A stretch of 64,000 nucleotides of DNA, taken from positions 4,077,226 through 4,141,225 of the forward strand of contig CP059069.1 in NCBI GenBank assembly GCA_017798145.1. The letters are read 5' to 3'. Numbering within the stretch: position 1 is the first letter of the stretch; each line of letters starts with the position of its first letter. The DNA comes from Akkermansiaceae bacterium. Lineage in GTDB: Bacteria > Verrucomicrobiota > Verrucomicrobiia > Verrucomicrobiales > Akkermansiaceae. A model generated the notes under the pieces. That model made no database searches and was not told where the DNA came from. It saw nothing but the letters and a program-made list of their open reading frames with translations. A program made the position numbers and the translations under genes. Below, in pieces: positions 23,872-33,300 of this stretch.

Positions 23872-26163
23872 TTACTTCAAGTCCTGTTCGGTGTAAGGGC
23901 GGCCTGAGCGTCCGGCGGTTTCCTTGCGGAGCTTTTTGATGAGATCCGGGGAGACGGGGGCGGCCTTGTTCGACCATTCGTTGCGCGTGTAAGTCATGAT
24001 GTCGGCGATCTTTTGGTCGGTGAACATCGGGTTGGCGGAAAGGGCGGGCATCTCGGCGGGGGTTTCGTATTTCACGCCATTCACATGGACAGGGCCTGTC
24101 ATGCCGTGAAGGAGGAGCTTGGCGAAAACCTCCTCCTTGCCCGTGACCCATTCCGAGCCGTCGAGGGGCGGGCCGAGGTTGGGCATTCCCGCACCATCCG
24201 GTGCGTGGCAGCCGAAGCAGGCGGCCTCGCCGTGGAAGAGCGCCTTGCCGCGCTCGAAGGAAGCCAGCTGGGCTCCCTTGAGCTTGGGGCCGGTGGGGCC
24301 TTTCTTTTTCGCGGACTGCTCGATCCAGCCGGAGAGCTGCTTGTCGGTGAGCTTGGCGCCGAGGGCGGCCTTGAACGAAGCTTCATGCCCGGCGAGTCCG
24401 GAGAAGGCGGCGCCTTTCACCAATGGGTTTTTCGAGCCGTTGACGAGTTCGTTGATTTTCGCGAAAGCGGCCGGCGTGGCGAGTGGGCCTAGCGCGCGGG
24501 TGAGATAGACGGATTGTTCCTCGGACTCGGGAGAAAATGCGAGTAGCGCCGGACTGGCGGCGGCGAGTTCGGAGGCCGGGAGTTTCGAGGCGGCCCAGAG
24601 TGCGGAAACGATCACCTTGGGATCCTGCGCATTGATCGCCATGGTGACATGGGCTGCGCTCAATTTGCCAAGGCCTTCGAGCACCCACAGCGCATGGATT
24701 TTGGCGAGGGGCTGGTTGCTGCCGGTGATTGTCCGCTCCAGGAGCGAATCGACGGAGGTGTCCTTGCGGTCGACGAGGACGCGCTGCGCCATGTCGCGGT
24801 GCCAGCCGTTGGGATGGGCGAGGAATTTCACGAGTTCGGCGGAGGGGAGGGATTCCATGTCCGGCACGGGCTCCACCTTCCCGCCCTTGGCGGTGATGCG
24901 GAAGATGCGTCCGTGGCCGGTGCCGGGGCCGTCGAGGCCGAGGTCGGTGTAGTATTTCCGCAGGTAGCTGGTGACGTAGGTCTTGTGCTGGATGATACCG
25001 TGATACATGTCGAGCACGTGGACTGAGCCGTCCGGCGCGTTATAGATGTTCACGGGGCGGAAGCGCTCGTCGGTGGAGGCGAGCCATTCGCTGTCCTTGT
25101 AGGTGTGGGAGCCGCTGAGCTGGGTGCCGGATTCGGCGATGTCCATGGCCTTGATGAGGTTGATCGAGGGTTCGGTGATCAGGCCTTTGCCGACCCATTC
25201 CGAGGGGAAATTGGTGCCCCGGTAGATGGTCATTCCGGCGGCGGCGGTGCAGGAGAGCAGTTTGTGGGTTTCCGGATCGAGGGTGTTGGAATCGTAGCCG
25301 TTGGACTTCTGGATGTAGGCGCGGTTGAGGCCGGGGGTGACGCGGATGGGGAAGGGTTTGTTGGAACCGATCCTGCCGGTGCTGGAGACCCGTGTGTTCA
25401 CCGAGCGGTTGCCCTCAAGCACGTTGGGGGCGATGAAATCGCCCATCAGGAACTGGGAGTTGTTGTTGTGGTAGATGCGGCCTTGGTTGTCGAAGGCCAC
25501 ACCCCATTGGCCGCGGAAGAGGGTCGGTTCGGAGACGAATTTGCCGTCGGTGCGGCGGATGCGGATGGCGGATTTGGCGTTGTAGAGCCAGTTGTCGAGG
25601 CCGCGGACGAGGCCGTTGGCGCGGTGCTCGACATTGCCGCCCTCGATATAGCCTTTGACGGCGACTTCCGCTTTTCCGATGGGCTTCAAGCCATCCCGTT
25701 TGATGAAATACAGGTCTTCCTGGGTGGCGTAGAGGAGGCCGTCGGGATACACGGCGACGGCGCGGGGCAGGAGGAGTTTGTCCAGGAACACGGTGCGCCT
25801 GTCGGCCTGGCCGTCCTTGTCGGTGTCTTCGAGGATGACGATGCGACCCATGGGTGTGTCTTCCTCGGTGCCGTCGATATCTGTCATGTAGCCTATCATT
25901 TCGCAGATCCAGAGGCGGCCTGCGGGATCGTAGTCGAGGGCGACGGGCTTCTCGGTCATCGGCTCGGTGGCGAAGGGCTTGATTTCGAAGCCGGGTGCGA
26001 TGACGAAGGATTTCATCGCGTCATCCGGTGAGAGCACGGGCGCGGGCGGGACGAGATTTGCTGGAACGACGGGTTCCATGTTGTCGTGGCCCTTGCGGTT
26101 ACCCTGTTGGGCGGGAAGCGGGGCGGCCAGGGCTAGGAGGAGGGCTAGGGGCTTTAATTTCAT
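23872..26163 (-). CDS. PVC-type haem-binding dehydrogenase (propeller, HEAT-like, cytochrome c)
   Basis: 763 residues. The signal peptide MKLKPLALLLALAAPLPAQ fixes the start at 26163; the frame is open further upstream without meaning. Residues 50-420 resemble the membrane-bound dehydrogenase (glucose/sorbosone dehydrogenase-like) beta-propeller of Planctomycetota and Verrucomicrobiota (LDYDPAGRLWICEM, RAVAVYPDGLLYATQ). A helical repeat region follows at about 430-620, and a C-terminal cytochrome c carries CFGCHAPDGAG with a distal Met in AEMPALS. It is a periplasmic oxidoreductase, probably oxidising sugars or alcohols; the substrate is not deducible. It converges with the one-TM protein gene; upstream is nusB, 94 bp away. 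Confidence 0.88.
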   Translation of the reverse strand: MKLKPLALLLALAAPLPAQQGNRKGHDNMEPVVPANLVPPAPVLSPDDAMKSFVIAPGFEIKPFATEPMTEKPVALDYDPAGRLWICEMIGYMTDIDGTEEDTPMGRIVILEDTDKDGQADRRTVFLDKLLLPRAVAVYPDGLLYATQEDLYFIKRDGLKPIGKAEVAVKGYIEGGNVEHRANGLVRGLDNWLYNAKSAIRIRRTDGKFVSEPTLFRGQWGVAFDNQGRIYHNNNSQFLMGDFIAPNVLEGNRSVNTRVSSTGRIGSNKPFPIRVTPGLNRAYIQKSNGYDSNTLDPETHKLLSCTAAAGMTIYRGTNFPSEWVGKGLITEPSINLIKAMDIAESGTQLSGSHTYKDSEWLASTDERFRPVNIYNAPDGSVHVLDMYHGIIQHKTYVTSYLRKYYTDLGLDGPGTGHGRIFRITAKGGKVEPVPDMESLPSAELVKFLAHPNGWHRDMAQRVLVDRKDTSVDSLLERTITGSNQPLAKIHALWVLEGLGKLSAAHVTMAINAQDPKVIVSALWAASKLPASELAAASPALLAFSPESEEQSVYLTRALGPLATPAAFAKINELVNGSKNPLVKGAAFSGLAGHEASFKAALGAKLTDKQLSGWIEQSAKKKGPTGPKLKGAQLASFERGKALFHGEAACFGCHAPDGAGMPNLGPPLDGSEWVTGKEEVFAKLLLHGMTGPVHVNGVKYETPAEMPALSANPMFTDQKIADIMTYTRNEWSNKAAPVSPDLIKKLRKETAGRSGRPYTEQDLK

Positions 26164-26257
26164 GCAGGCGAAAAATATGGGCAAATGGGCGCTTGGTCGA
26201 ATGGAAATATGGGGAGGGCGGAACGCCCTTTTCACGGCCTGCGGCGGGAGGCCACAG

Positions 26258-27148
26258 CTACGCGGTGCGACTTTTGGCGATCTTGTCGAGCAGGCCGTTG
26301 ACAAAGCGGCCTGAATCGGTGGTGCCGAAGCGTTTCGCCAGCTCGACGGCTTCGTTGATGATGGCTCCGGGCGGGGTGCCGGTGTGGAGTATCTCGTGGG
26401 TGCCGAGGCGGAGGATGGCACGATCCACGGGATCGATGCGCTCCGGAGAGTAGTTTTCCACGATCGAGGCGATGGTGCCGTCGATGCTTTCCTTGGCGGC
26501 GAGGATTTCATCGACCAAGGAGTCGGTTCGGGAGCGGAGATCGGCGATCTCCGCCTTGGTCTGGCGGAGTTTCGCCATGTCCGCCTGCTCGGGGAACTTT
26601 TCCGGTTCCTCAACCATGCGGAGCCGGTCCGAAATTCTCTGGAGGCGGCGTATGGGAGCGGAAACCGGCTCAAGCTGGGCTTTCAGGGATGGGAAATCCC
26701 CGGCGCTTTTGAGGAATTGCCCGCGATGGAAGGCGAGGTCGCGGTCGGTTTTGAAAAATGCCTCAAGGGCATCTCCGAACTCGTCGGCGACGGCGGAATC
26801 CTCCCTGTCCCTTGGGATTTTCCCGAGCTTGGAGAAAGCGAGGCTCCATGTGGACTCGAGTGCCAGCAGGCGGTTGAGTGAAATTCTCAGGTCTTCCGCC
26901 TGCGGGAGTGCGGAGAGGTGGGCGAGGGCGGTCTTGGATCGCTCAACGAACTCGGTGAGCCTGTCCCCACGGCCAGCGGCTAGGTGATGGACAGTGCGGA
27001 AGGTTGCGACCTGAAGGTTCCTGCGGTCAGTTTCCGTGAGGAACTCCCAGAAAGGCTCCCTCAGGCCGGATGGGTCGGCTCCGCCTTCCAGGTCGGAGCA
27101 ATAAAGGAACTGGACGGCGGCTTCCCGGATTTGCCTGCGGCTCGGCAT
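26258..27148 (-). CDS. nusB: Transcription antitermination factor NusB with large insertion
   Basis: 296 residues, about twice the normal NusB size. The first helix RRQIREAAVQFLYC and the C-terminal core (VDRAILRLGTHEIL, then INEAVELAKRFG and RFVNGLLDKIAK) match NusB, which with NusE/S10 binds boxA RNA during rRNA transcription. Between them, about residues 40-215 form an additional predominantly helical, charged region with no recognised family. ATG at 27148 is used; a GTG at 27157 would overlap ribH by GTGA and is an equal alternative. The ribH-nusB order is conserved in many bacteria. Confidence 0.88.
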   Translation of the reverse strand: MPSRRQIREAAVQFLYCSDLEGGADPSGLREPFWEFLTETDRRNLQVATFRTVHHLAAGRGDRLTEFVERSKTALAHLSALPQAEDLRISLNRLLALESTWSLAFSKLGKIPRDREDSAVADEFGDALEAFFKTDRDLAFHRGQFLKSAGDFPSLKAQLEPVSAPIRRLQRISDRLRMVEEPEKFPEQADMAKLRQTKAEIADLRSRTDSLVDEILAAKESIDGTIASIVENYSPERIDPVDRAILRLGTHEILHTGTPPGAIINEAVELAKRFGTTDSGRFVNGLLDKIAKSRTA

Positions 27149-27153
27149 ACTAT

Positions 27154-27660
27154 TCACTTGCCCTTTCGTTTGTCTTCCTTCGGCATCGTCTTCGCGATCT
27201 CCGCGAACACATCGACAATTCCGGCGGCAGCGCGCGCGGCCTCGCGTCCGCGGTTCTTGGAGGAGGAGTTGCAGCGGGCGTGTGCCTGTTTCTCATCGTC
27301 CACGAGGAGCACTTCGTGGATGACCGGGACGATTTTCCCGATGGCCAGGGACTGCAGGGAATCGGTGACGGAGGCGGCGACGAGATCGGCATGGCCGGTA
27401 TCGCCGCGGATGATGACGCCAAGGGCGATGACGCAGTGGATTTGCTCGCGATCCATGACGGCTGCGACCGCGACAGGGATCTCGAAGGCTCCGGGGACGC
27501 GGATCAGGTCGATGCGTGACATCGGGATGAGGTCGCCGAGTTCCTCGATGCAGTTCTCGACGAGGGAGTCGGTGAATTTCTCGTTGTATTTGGAGGCAAC
27601 GATGCAGATACGGACCTTGTGGCCGATGATGCGGGGCTTGGGCTGCAACGCGGTTGACAT
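27154..27660 (-). CDS. ribH: 6,7-dimethyl-8-ribityllumazine synthase
   Basis: 168 residues. Condenses 5-amino-6-ribitylaminouracil with dihydroxybutanone phosphate, the penultimate riboflavin step. Family motifs: IVASKYNEKFTDSLVENC at the N-terminus, VPGAFEIPVAV at about 58, and the loop IRGDTGHADLVA with the catalytic-site histidine. The C-terminal substrate segment is unusual (VIHEVLLVDDEKQAHARC), with extra Lys/Glu at the end. MSTALQPK at 27660 is chosen; the frame runs further upstream but the extra 19 residues are not family-like. Upstream of nusB in the same operon. Confidence 0.93.
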   Translation of the reverse strand: MSTALQPKPRIIGHKVRICIVASKYNEKFTDSLVENCIEELGDLIPMSRIDLIRVPGAFEIPVAVAAVMDREQIHCVIALGVIIRGDTGHADLVAASVTDSLQSLAIGKIVPVIHEVLLVDDEKQAHARCNSSSKNRGREAARAAAGIVDVFAEIAKTMPKEDKRKGK

Positions 27661-27830
27661 GTGATGGCTATGGGGGGCGAGGACGGAAATGTCAACTGGC
27701 GCGGAGAATTTTCCCATGCAGGGCAGGACGATCTCCGGGTTTGCTCTTTACGCGGGGCTCCGTGCGGCTAAACAGGTGCCCCGCGCACCGATTTGGCCGC
27801 GACATCCAAACCAACCACCACATCCAAGAC

Positions 27831-28259
27831 ATGGACATACAAATTGCAACGCTTTGCGACTTCGCCGCCGACTACAACGGCAAGCTGGTCATCACCGGAA
27901 CCTTCGACACCCTCGCCGCCCGTGCCCTGCCGGTGGTCCACCCATCGTGCGCGCTGGCGCTGCGGTTCTGCTTCACGCAGGAAGACGTCGGCAAGCACAA
28001 GCTCTCCATCAACATCATCGACGAGGACGGTGAGCCGCTCGATCCGAACAACATGCCCATTGAGCCGGAGTTCGAGGTGCAGCTGCCGAAAGGCGCGCCC
28101 TTTCTGACCCGCAACATCGTCATGAACCTCCAAGGCCTGCGCTTCAACAAGGATGGCATCTACTCGATCGACCTCGGCTGCGACGGCGAGCTGCTCATGC
28201 GCGTGCCGCTGCGTGTGTTGAAAGTGAATGCTGACGGCTCTGCGGCGCAGGCGAACTGA
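27831..28259 (+). CDS. DUF6941-like conserved protein
   Basis: 142 residues, a predicted beta-sandwich without signal peptide or membrane helix. The N-terminus (MDIQIATLCDFAADYNGKL) and FNKDGIYSIDLGCDG near the end match a small family of unknown function widespread in Bacteria and annotated DUF6941. These proteins begin with a short statement-like strand set (VITGTFDTLAARALPV) and end in a strand giving LRVLKVN. Monocistronic: divergent from ribH across 170 bp and closed by its own terminator. No function is known. Confidence 0.75.
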   Translation: MDIQIATLCDFAADYNGKLVITGTFDTLAARALPVVHPSCALALRFCFTQEDVGKHKLSINIIDEDGEPLDPNNMPIEPEFEVQLPKGAPFLTRNIVMNLQGLRFNKDGIYSIDLGCDGELLMRVPLRVLKVNADGSAAQAN

Positions 28260-28275
28260 TTGCCGCGTCCCCACC

Positions 28276-28311
28276 GACGCCGTCCCATGGAAATGGGCGG
28301 CGTCTTTTTTT
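28276..28311 (+). terminator. Rho-independent terminator after the DUF6941-like gene
   Basis: GACGCCG(T)CCC pairs with GGGCGGCGTC around an ATGGAAAT loop, with one bulged T, then TTTTTTT; 16 bp after the stop codon on the plus strand. Confidence 0.85.
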
Positions 28312-28358
28312 GGTAATGGCCGCTTGCACGCGGGCTCCGGCGCGTTTCATGTGGGCTT

Positions 28359-29156
28359 ATGGAAATGCACTACAACTGCGCGATGATCACCGGAGCCTCT
28401 TCCGGACTGGGGGAGGAGTTCGCATGGCAACTTGCGGGCGGGGTGGGCAGGCTGGTGCTCGTCGCGCGGCGTGTGCAACGTCTGGAGGCGATTGCCGCGG
28501 AGCTGCGTGATGCGTTCCCCGGCACGGCGGTGATGGTGCTTTCCGCCGATCTCTCGGATGCCGGGGAAAGGGCTGCGGCAATCGGAACGGCATCCGCCGC
28601 AGGCTTCGCGCCGGATCTCCTGGTGAACAACGCCGGTCTCGGGGACTATGGTGAATTCGCAACCGCGGAATGGCGAGCCTTGGAGTCGATGCTGGATGTG
28701 AACATCACCGCGCTCACCCACCTGAGCCACCTCGCCCTGCCGGAGATGATACGGCGCGGCGGTGGGGCGATCCTCAACGTTTCCTCCCTGGCAAGCACCC
28801 TGCCTATCCCGGACTTCGCCGTCTATGCCGCCACCAAGGCATACGTCAGCAGTTTTTCCGAGGCTCTCAGGATCGAGCTCGCGGAGCACGGCGTGAAAGT
28901 GCTCTCGCTCTGCCCCGGGCCTGTGAAAACGGAATTCGGCGAGGTCGCAAGGCGCGGGGGCAGTGCCGGTGACATACCGACCAGCCCCTATTTCTATGTG
29001 GCCAAGGAGCAGGTGGTGCGCGAGGCGCTGGCCGGGCTGGCGCGTGGCAAGGCCAGGGTGCTGCCCGGCCTCCAGGTCGCCGCGGCCGGACTACTCATCG
29101 GTGCCCTGCCGCTCTTCGCCCTTCGTGTGATCATGTCCCTTCGCCCGAGGCGCTGA
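28359..29156 (+). CDS. Short-chain dehydrogenase/reductase (SDR)
   Basis: 265 residues of the classical SDR type: NAD(P)-binding TGASSGLGEEFA at about residue 11, LLVNNAGLGDYG at about 88, the active-site serine in NVSSLAS and YAATKAY at about 155, giving the Ser-Tyr-Lys set. The C-terminus ends in a hydrophobic helix (LLIGALPLFALRVIMSL), suggesting membrane association like some retinol/3-oxo-acyl SDRs. The substrate is not assignable. A nearby ATG six bases downstream is an alternative start. The following amidase lies immediately after, so the three plus-strand genes to 30260 may be one unit. Confidence 0.88.
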   Translation: MEMHYNCAMITGASSGLGEEFAWQLAGGVGRLVLVARRVQRLEAIAAELRDAFPGTAVMVLSADLSDAGERAAAIGTASAAGFAPDLLVNNAGLGDYGEFATAEWRALESMLDVNITALTHLSHLALPEMIRRGGGAILNVSSLASTLPIPDFAVYAATKAYVSSFSEALRIELAEHGVKVLSLCPGPVKTEFGEVARRGGSAGDIPTSPYFYVAKEQVVREALAGLARGKARVLPGLQVAAAGLLIGALPLFALRVIMSLRPRR

Positions 29157-29199
29157 GGGTTTGGCTTCACAATGCGCCGCGAAGGGCTACGCTGTCCGG

Positions 29200-29886
29200 G
29201 TGATTCCGCGCCTTTGCATGCCCCTCGTCCCGGTTGTCCTGTTAGCCCTGGCAGCCTGCGCACCTGTCGGCCCGCCGTCGGGGATTGCGACGCGGACGGA
29301 GGGGAAAGTCCCCGTTTCAGCCTTGTTGCGCGAGGTGCGGCTCAAGGTGGACTTGGTTCCGAAAGGCACGCACGGGCGCAAGGTGGTGAGGCCGATGACG
29401 CCCCGCTACATCACCATCCACAGCACCCAGAATTTCACGGCGGATGCCGAGAAGCATTCGCTGGCACTGAAGCGGGGCGCCCTGCGTGCGCCGAAACGCC
29501 GGGGAGGCAACCGCATCGGCTATCTCATCTGGCATTTCACGGTCGATCAGGGAAGGGCGATCCAGCACCTGCCCACCTCCGAGCAGGGCGAGCACGCTGA
29601 TTTCGACGGGCCTGGAAACCGGTATTCGATCGGCATCGAGATGTGCGAGGAACGCGGGTCGAGCATCGCCGCGACCGTGGAGCGGACGGCGAAGCTGACC
29701 GCCGTGCTGATGAAGAAACACGGGATACCGGTCAGCAGAGTGGTTCCCCACTACCACTGGCCGCGCCGGGGTGCCAAGCCGCCCAACAAGGACTGCCCGC
29801 ACTTCCTGCTGGATAATGGCAGGCCGGGGAGGAAGTGGAGGGTGTTCCAGGAAAAGGTGAATTTTTATTACCGGAGGCTGGAGTGA
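29200..29886 (+). CDS. N-acetylmuramoyl-L-alanine amidase (Amidase_2), lipoprotein
   Basis: 228 residues from a GTG start that gives MIPRLC followed by a hydrophobic segment and a lipobox-like ALAAC; TTG at 29161 is an alternative. The Amidase_2 domain covers roughly 65-215: YITIHSTQN has the first zinc His, IGYLIWHFTVDQG the core strand, YSIGIEMCE the catalytic glutamate, VVPHYHW the second His, and DCPHFLL the third ligand region. It should cut the lactyl-amide bond of peptidoglycan at the outer membrane's inner face, in turnover or recycling. Its stop overlaps the next gene start. Confidence 0.87.
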   Translation: MIPRLCMPLVPVVLLALAACAPVGPPSGIATRTEGKVPVSALLREVRLKVDLVPKGTHGRKVVRPMTPRYITIHSTQNFTADAEKHSLALKRGALRAPKRRGGNRIGYLIWHFTVDQGRAIQHLPTSEQGEHADFDGPGNRYSIGIEMCEERGSSIAATVERTAKLTAVLMKKHGIPVSRVVPHYHWPRRGAKPPNKDCPHFLLDNGRPGRKWRVFQEKVNFYYRRLE

Positions 29887-30260
29887 TAGGCGCAAATCAC
29901 GGTAGTCCGGGAAACGATCTGACGGTGCTGGAGCCGGGCTTGCATTATGTCTGCCAGCGGTGCAACGCCTGCTGCAAGTGGCCGGGCGATGTGCGGCTCG
30001 CGGAGCGTGAGATCGCCCCCATTGCCGCGCATCTCGGGATGGCGGAGGAGGATTTCATCGCACGCTACACCCGCCTGCGAACCAACCGGCAGGGGCTTTC
30101 GCTCATCGAGAAGGATAACCATGAGTGCATCATGCTGGAGGGTTCCGGCTGCCGCATCCATGCCGTGAAGCCTTCCCAGTGCGCCGGTTTCCCCAACAAA
30201 TGGAACTTTCCCGGGTGGCGCGAGATCTGTGAGGCCATCCCAATCCCGGCCAGACCCTGA
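29883..30260 (+). CDS. YkgJ-type Cys-cluster protein
   Basis: 125 residues. The N-terminal cluster CQRCNACCKWPG and later cysteines in CIMLEGSGCRIHAVKPSQCAG match the YkgJ/UPF0153 family of small zinc- or iron-binding proteins with a conserved cysteine set (CxxCxxCC ... C ... C). Its role is unknown. The start is a GTG overlapping the upstream amidase stop by GTGA; the upstream frame inside the amidase gene is shadow. Translational coupling to the amidase is probable. It converges with smc. Confidence 0.85.
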   Translation: MIGANHGSPGNDLTVLEPGLHYVCQRCNACCKWPGDVRLAEREIAPIAAHLGMAEEDFIARYTRLRTNRQGLSLIEKDNHECIMLEGSGCRIHAVKPSQCAGFPNKWNFPGWREICEAIPIPARP

Positions 30261-30303
30261 AAACCGGAAATGCGATACGATGTGAGGCGACCTTGGATCG
30301 CCC

Positions 30304-33300
30304 CTACGCATCCAGCCTGAGGGCGGCTTTCTGGGCGGCGGATTTTGCTTCGGTTTTCTGATCCTCGTTGGAGGCGGTGAGGCGCATGCCGACGGGTTTC
30401 GAGACGCCGAATTCCTCCATGGTCACACCATACATCACGTCGGCACGGGCCATGGTGCGCTTGGAGTGGGTGACGATGATGAACTGGGAGCGGTCGATGA
30501 AGCGGTCGAGCACCTTGACGAAGCGGTTGATGTTCGATTCGTCGAGGGGGGCGTCGAGCTCGTCGAGGACGCAGAAGGGCGAGGGCTTGATCATGTAGAT
30601 CGAGAACAGCAGGGCGACGGCGGTCATCGAGCGTTCCCCACCGGAGAGCAGGGTGATGGACTGGAGTTTCTTGCCGGGTGGTTTGGCGATGACCTCGATC
30701 CCGGATTCCAGCGGGTCGTTCTCGTCGATGAGTGTGAGGTCGGCCTGGCCTTTCTCGCCGAAGAGTTCCTTGAACATGTCGCGGAAGTTGATGCGCACCT
30801 GGGCGAAGGTTTCCGAGAAACGGCGCTGGGTTTCCTCGTTGATGCGCTCGATGACGGCCAGCAGCTCGGTCTTGGAGGCGACGAGGTCGTCGTGCTGGTT
30901 GCGGAGGAAATTATGGCGTTCCTCAAGCTCGTCGTATTCCTCGATGGCATCGACATTGACCGGCCCCATGGATTCGATCTTGCGCTTGAGGTCGTGGACG
31001 AGGGACTCGACGTGGGACCAGTTGGGCTCGCCCGGGGTGTCCTGGATCTCTTCGTGCAAGACGGTCTGGGGCGGGCAGTCCGGGGACAGCCCGTCCTCGA
31101 TGTCGCCGGAGTCGTTTTTGGCTTTCCGGGAGCTGAGCGTGGCGAGGAGGAGGTGGGCGTCCGGCTCGAAGGTGGCGAGGGTGATCTGGTGGCGGTCTTC
31201 GGTGGCGGCGAGAAGGTTTTCGAGCCGCAGGTCGAGTTTGGTGGCGGCGATCTCCTCGCGGCCTTTCTGCTCGTTGGTGGCGGCGAGTTCGCTGCGCAGC
31301 TTCGAGAGCAGCACTTCCGCATCCTCGATGGCCTTGATGAGTTCGGAGCGTCCCTGGGCTTTCTCGGATAGCGCCTGCTGGAGGTCTTCGGCTTCGATCT
31401 TGGAATCCTCGGACTGGGCGATGAGCGCGAGGTTTTCATCGGCGGCCGACTTGATGCGGGTGGTGAAATTTTCGATCTCCGCCTCGCGGCGGATGGCGAG
31501 CTCGCGAAGCTCGGAGAGGCGAGCCTCCATGGGGCGCTGCTGTTCCTCGGCGGCCTGCTTCGCGCGTTTTTCGACGGCGAGGTTGGTGCGGAGTTCGTTG
31601 AGTGCGGCGGTGAGATCCTGCTCGGCGGCGATGGACGAATCGAGCTGCGACTGTAGGGAACGGGTCCCGTCCTCGATGGCGGCGAGGCGCTCGCGGGAGG
31701 CGGCGAGTTCGGATTCCAGGGACTGGCGGGAATCGGCGGCAGCGGTCTCACGCTTGTCGAGCTCGGAGCGTTCCCATCGGACGTTCTCGATGCGGGTGTT
31801 GAAGTTTTCGACTTCCTTGGAGGCGAGCGAAAGCTGGCCCTGGAGGGTGGATAGCTCGACCTTCTGTCTCTGGAGGCGCTCGCGGGAGACTTCGACGGCC
31901 TCGCGGTGTGCCTCGAGGTTTTTCTCAAGTGTGGCGACGAGGGCGCGAGCTTCCTCGTCGGATACCTGTAGGGATTCGACTTCCTTTTCGAGGGAGCGGA
32001 TTTCGTTTTGCCTTTCGAGAAGTGAGGTGGGAGCGCCGGATGCGGCTCCGCCCTGGATGGTGCCCTCGGGCGAGAGCGTTTCACCGGCGAGGGTTGCGAA
32101 GGTGAGCTCCGGGTAGCCGGAGCGCAGGCTGAGGGCGGTCTTGAGATCCGGGACGATAAGGGTTTTCTCCAACAGCTGCTCGATGATGGCGGCGACCTGC
32201 GGTTCGGATTTCACCTTGTCGAGCGCCCATGCGGTGGCGCCGGCGGGAAGGGTCTCGATCTGGGTGCCGGATGGTTTCGGGATGAGGTTTTTCGGGAGGA
32301 TGGCGGCTTGGCCGAGTTTCTTTTCCGTCAGGCGGGCGATGAGGGTTTCAGCGACGGCGGAATCGGAGACGAGAACGGTTTGGAGTTTTGCGCCGAGGGC
32401 GGCCTCGATGGCCCGTGCGGCGGAATCATCTGCTTGGATAAAGGTGGCGAGAACGCCTTCGATGGAGGGCTGGAATTCTGCGGGAGAGTCGAGTCCTTTG
32501 AGGAGACTCTGGGTGCCCTTCGCGAAGCCCTCGCCGGATGCGACGAGCTGTTTCACTGCATCGAGACGGGCGGAACGCTGGGCGAGGATTTTGTTAGATT
32601 CGGTGGCGGCGTTGCGGGCGGAATCGAGATCTCCGCGGGTGTGTTGGTGGCTGCGCTCGGCGGCTTGGAAGGCTTCCTCCAGATCGGTGAGCTTGTTGCC
32701 CGTTTCCATGACGAGGGAGGAGATTTCCGACTGCCGGGAGATGTGCTCCTCGACCCCGAGGTTCAGGCGCTGCTCCTCCTCGGCGAGCTGCCTGGCGCGA
32801 TCGCGGTTGCCTTCGAGCTGAGCGAGGGAGGACTCGATCTTGGCCTGCATCGAGGCGATGAGTGTCTGGGCCTTGTTCGCCTCGGCGCGGGAGGAGCGCA
32901 GGGAGGCCTCGAGGTTGGCGCGGGTCTCGCGGGCCGTCAGGGTTTGCTCTTCCTGTTTCTGGAGCTCGAGCTCTTGCTCGGCGATGCGGCGGTTGAGCTG
33001 GTCGAGGGATTCGTTGGCGGCGGTGAAATCGAATTCCTGCTGGGCGAGCTTTTCGCGGGTGGCGGAAATGTCGGAATGGTTCTGGGAGATCCGGCCTTCG
33101 AGTTCGGCCTTGCGCTCGTTGTTGAAGGCGATGCGCGCCTGGGCGGAGGCGAGGGCGTTCTGGTGGGTGTTGAGCTGCTGGCGGAGCTCGGCGAGCTCGG
33201 ACTCGAAGAGGCGGGCGGCGGAACGGGCTTCGGAAACGGCCTCTTCCTTTTCCGGCAGCTGGCGCTCGAGGTGTGAGTCCTGCGCGTCGAGGGAGCGGAT

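Noticed and set aside
26213-26233. GGGCG-GAA-CGCCC hairpin with TTTT between nusB and the PVC haem gene
   Set aside because: The T-run is on the plus strand while both flanking genes are on the minus strand, so it does not serve as their terminator.
30653-32116. Long Ser/Arg-rich plus-strand open frame inside smc
   Set aside because: Composition is that of an antisense frame of a coiled-coil gene, and the SMC reading is unambiguous.
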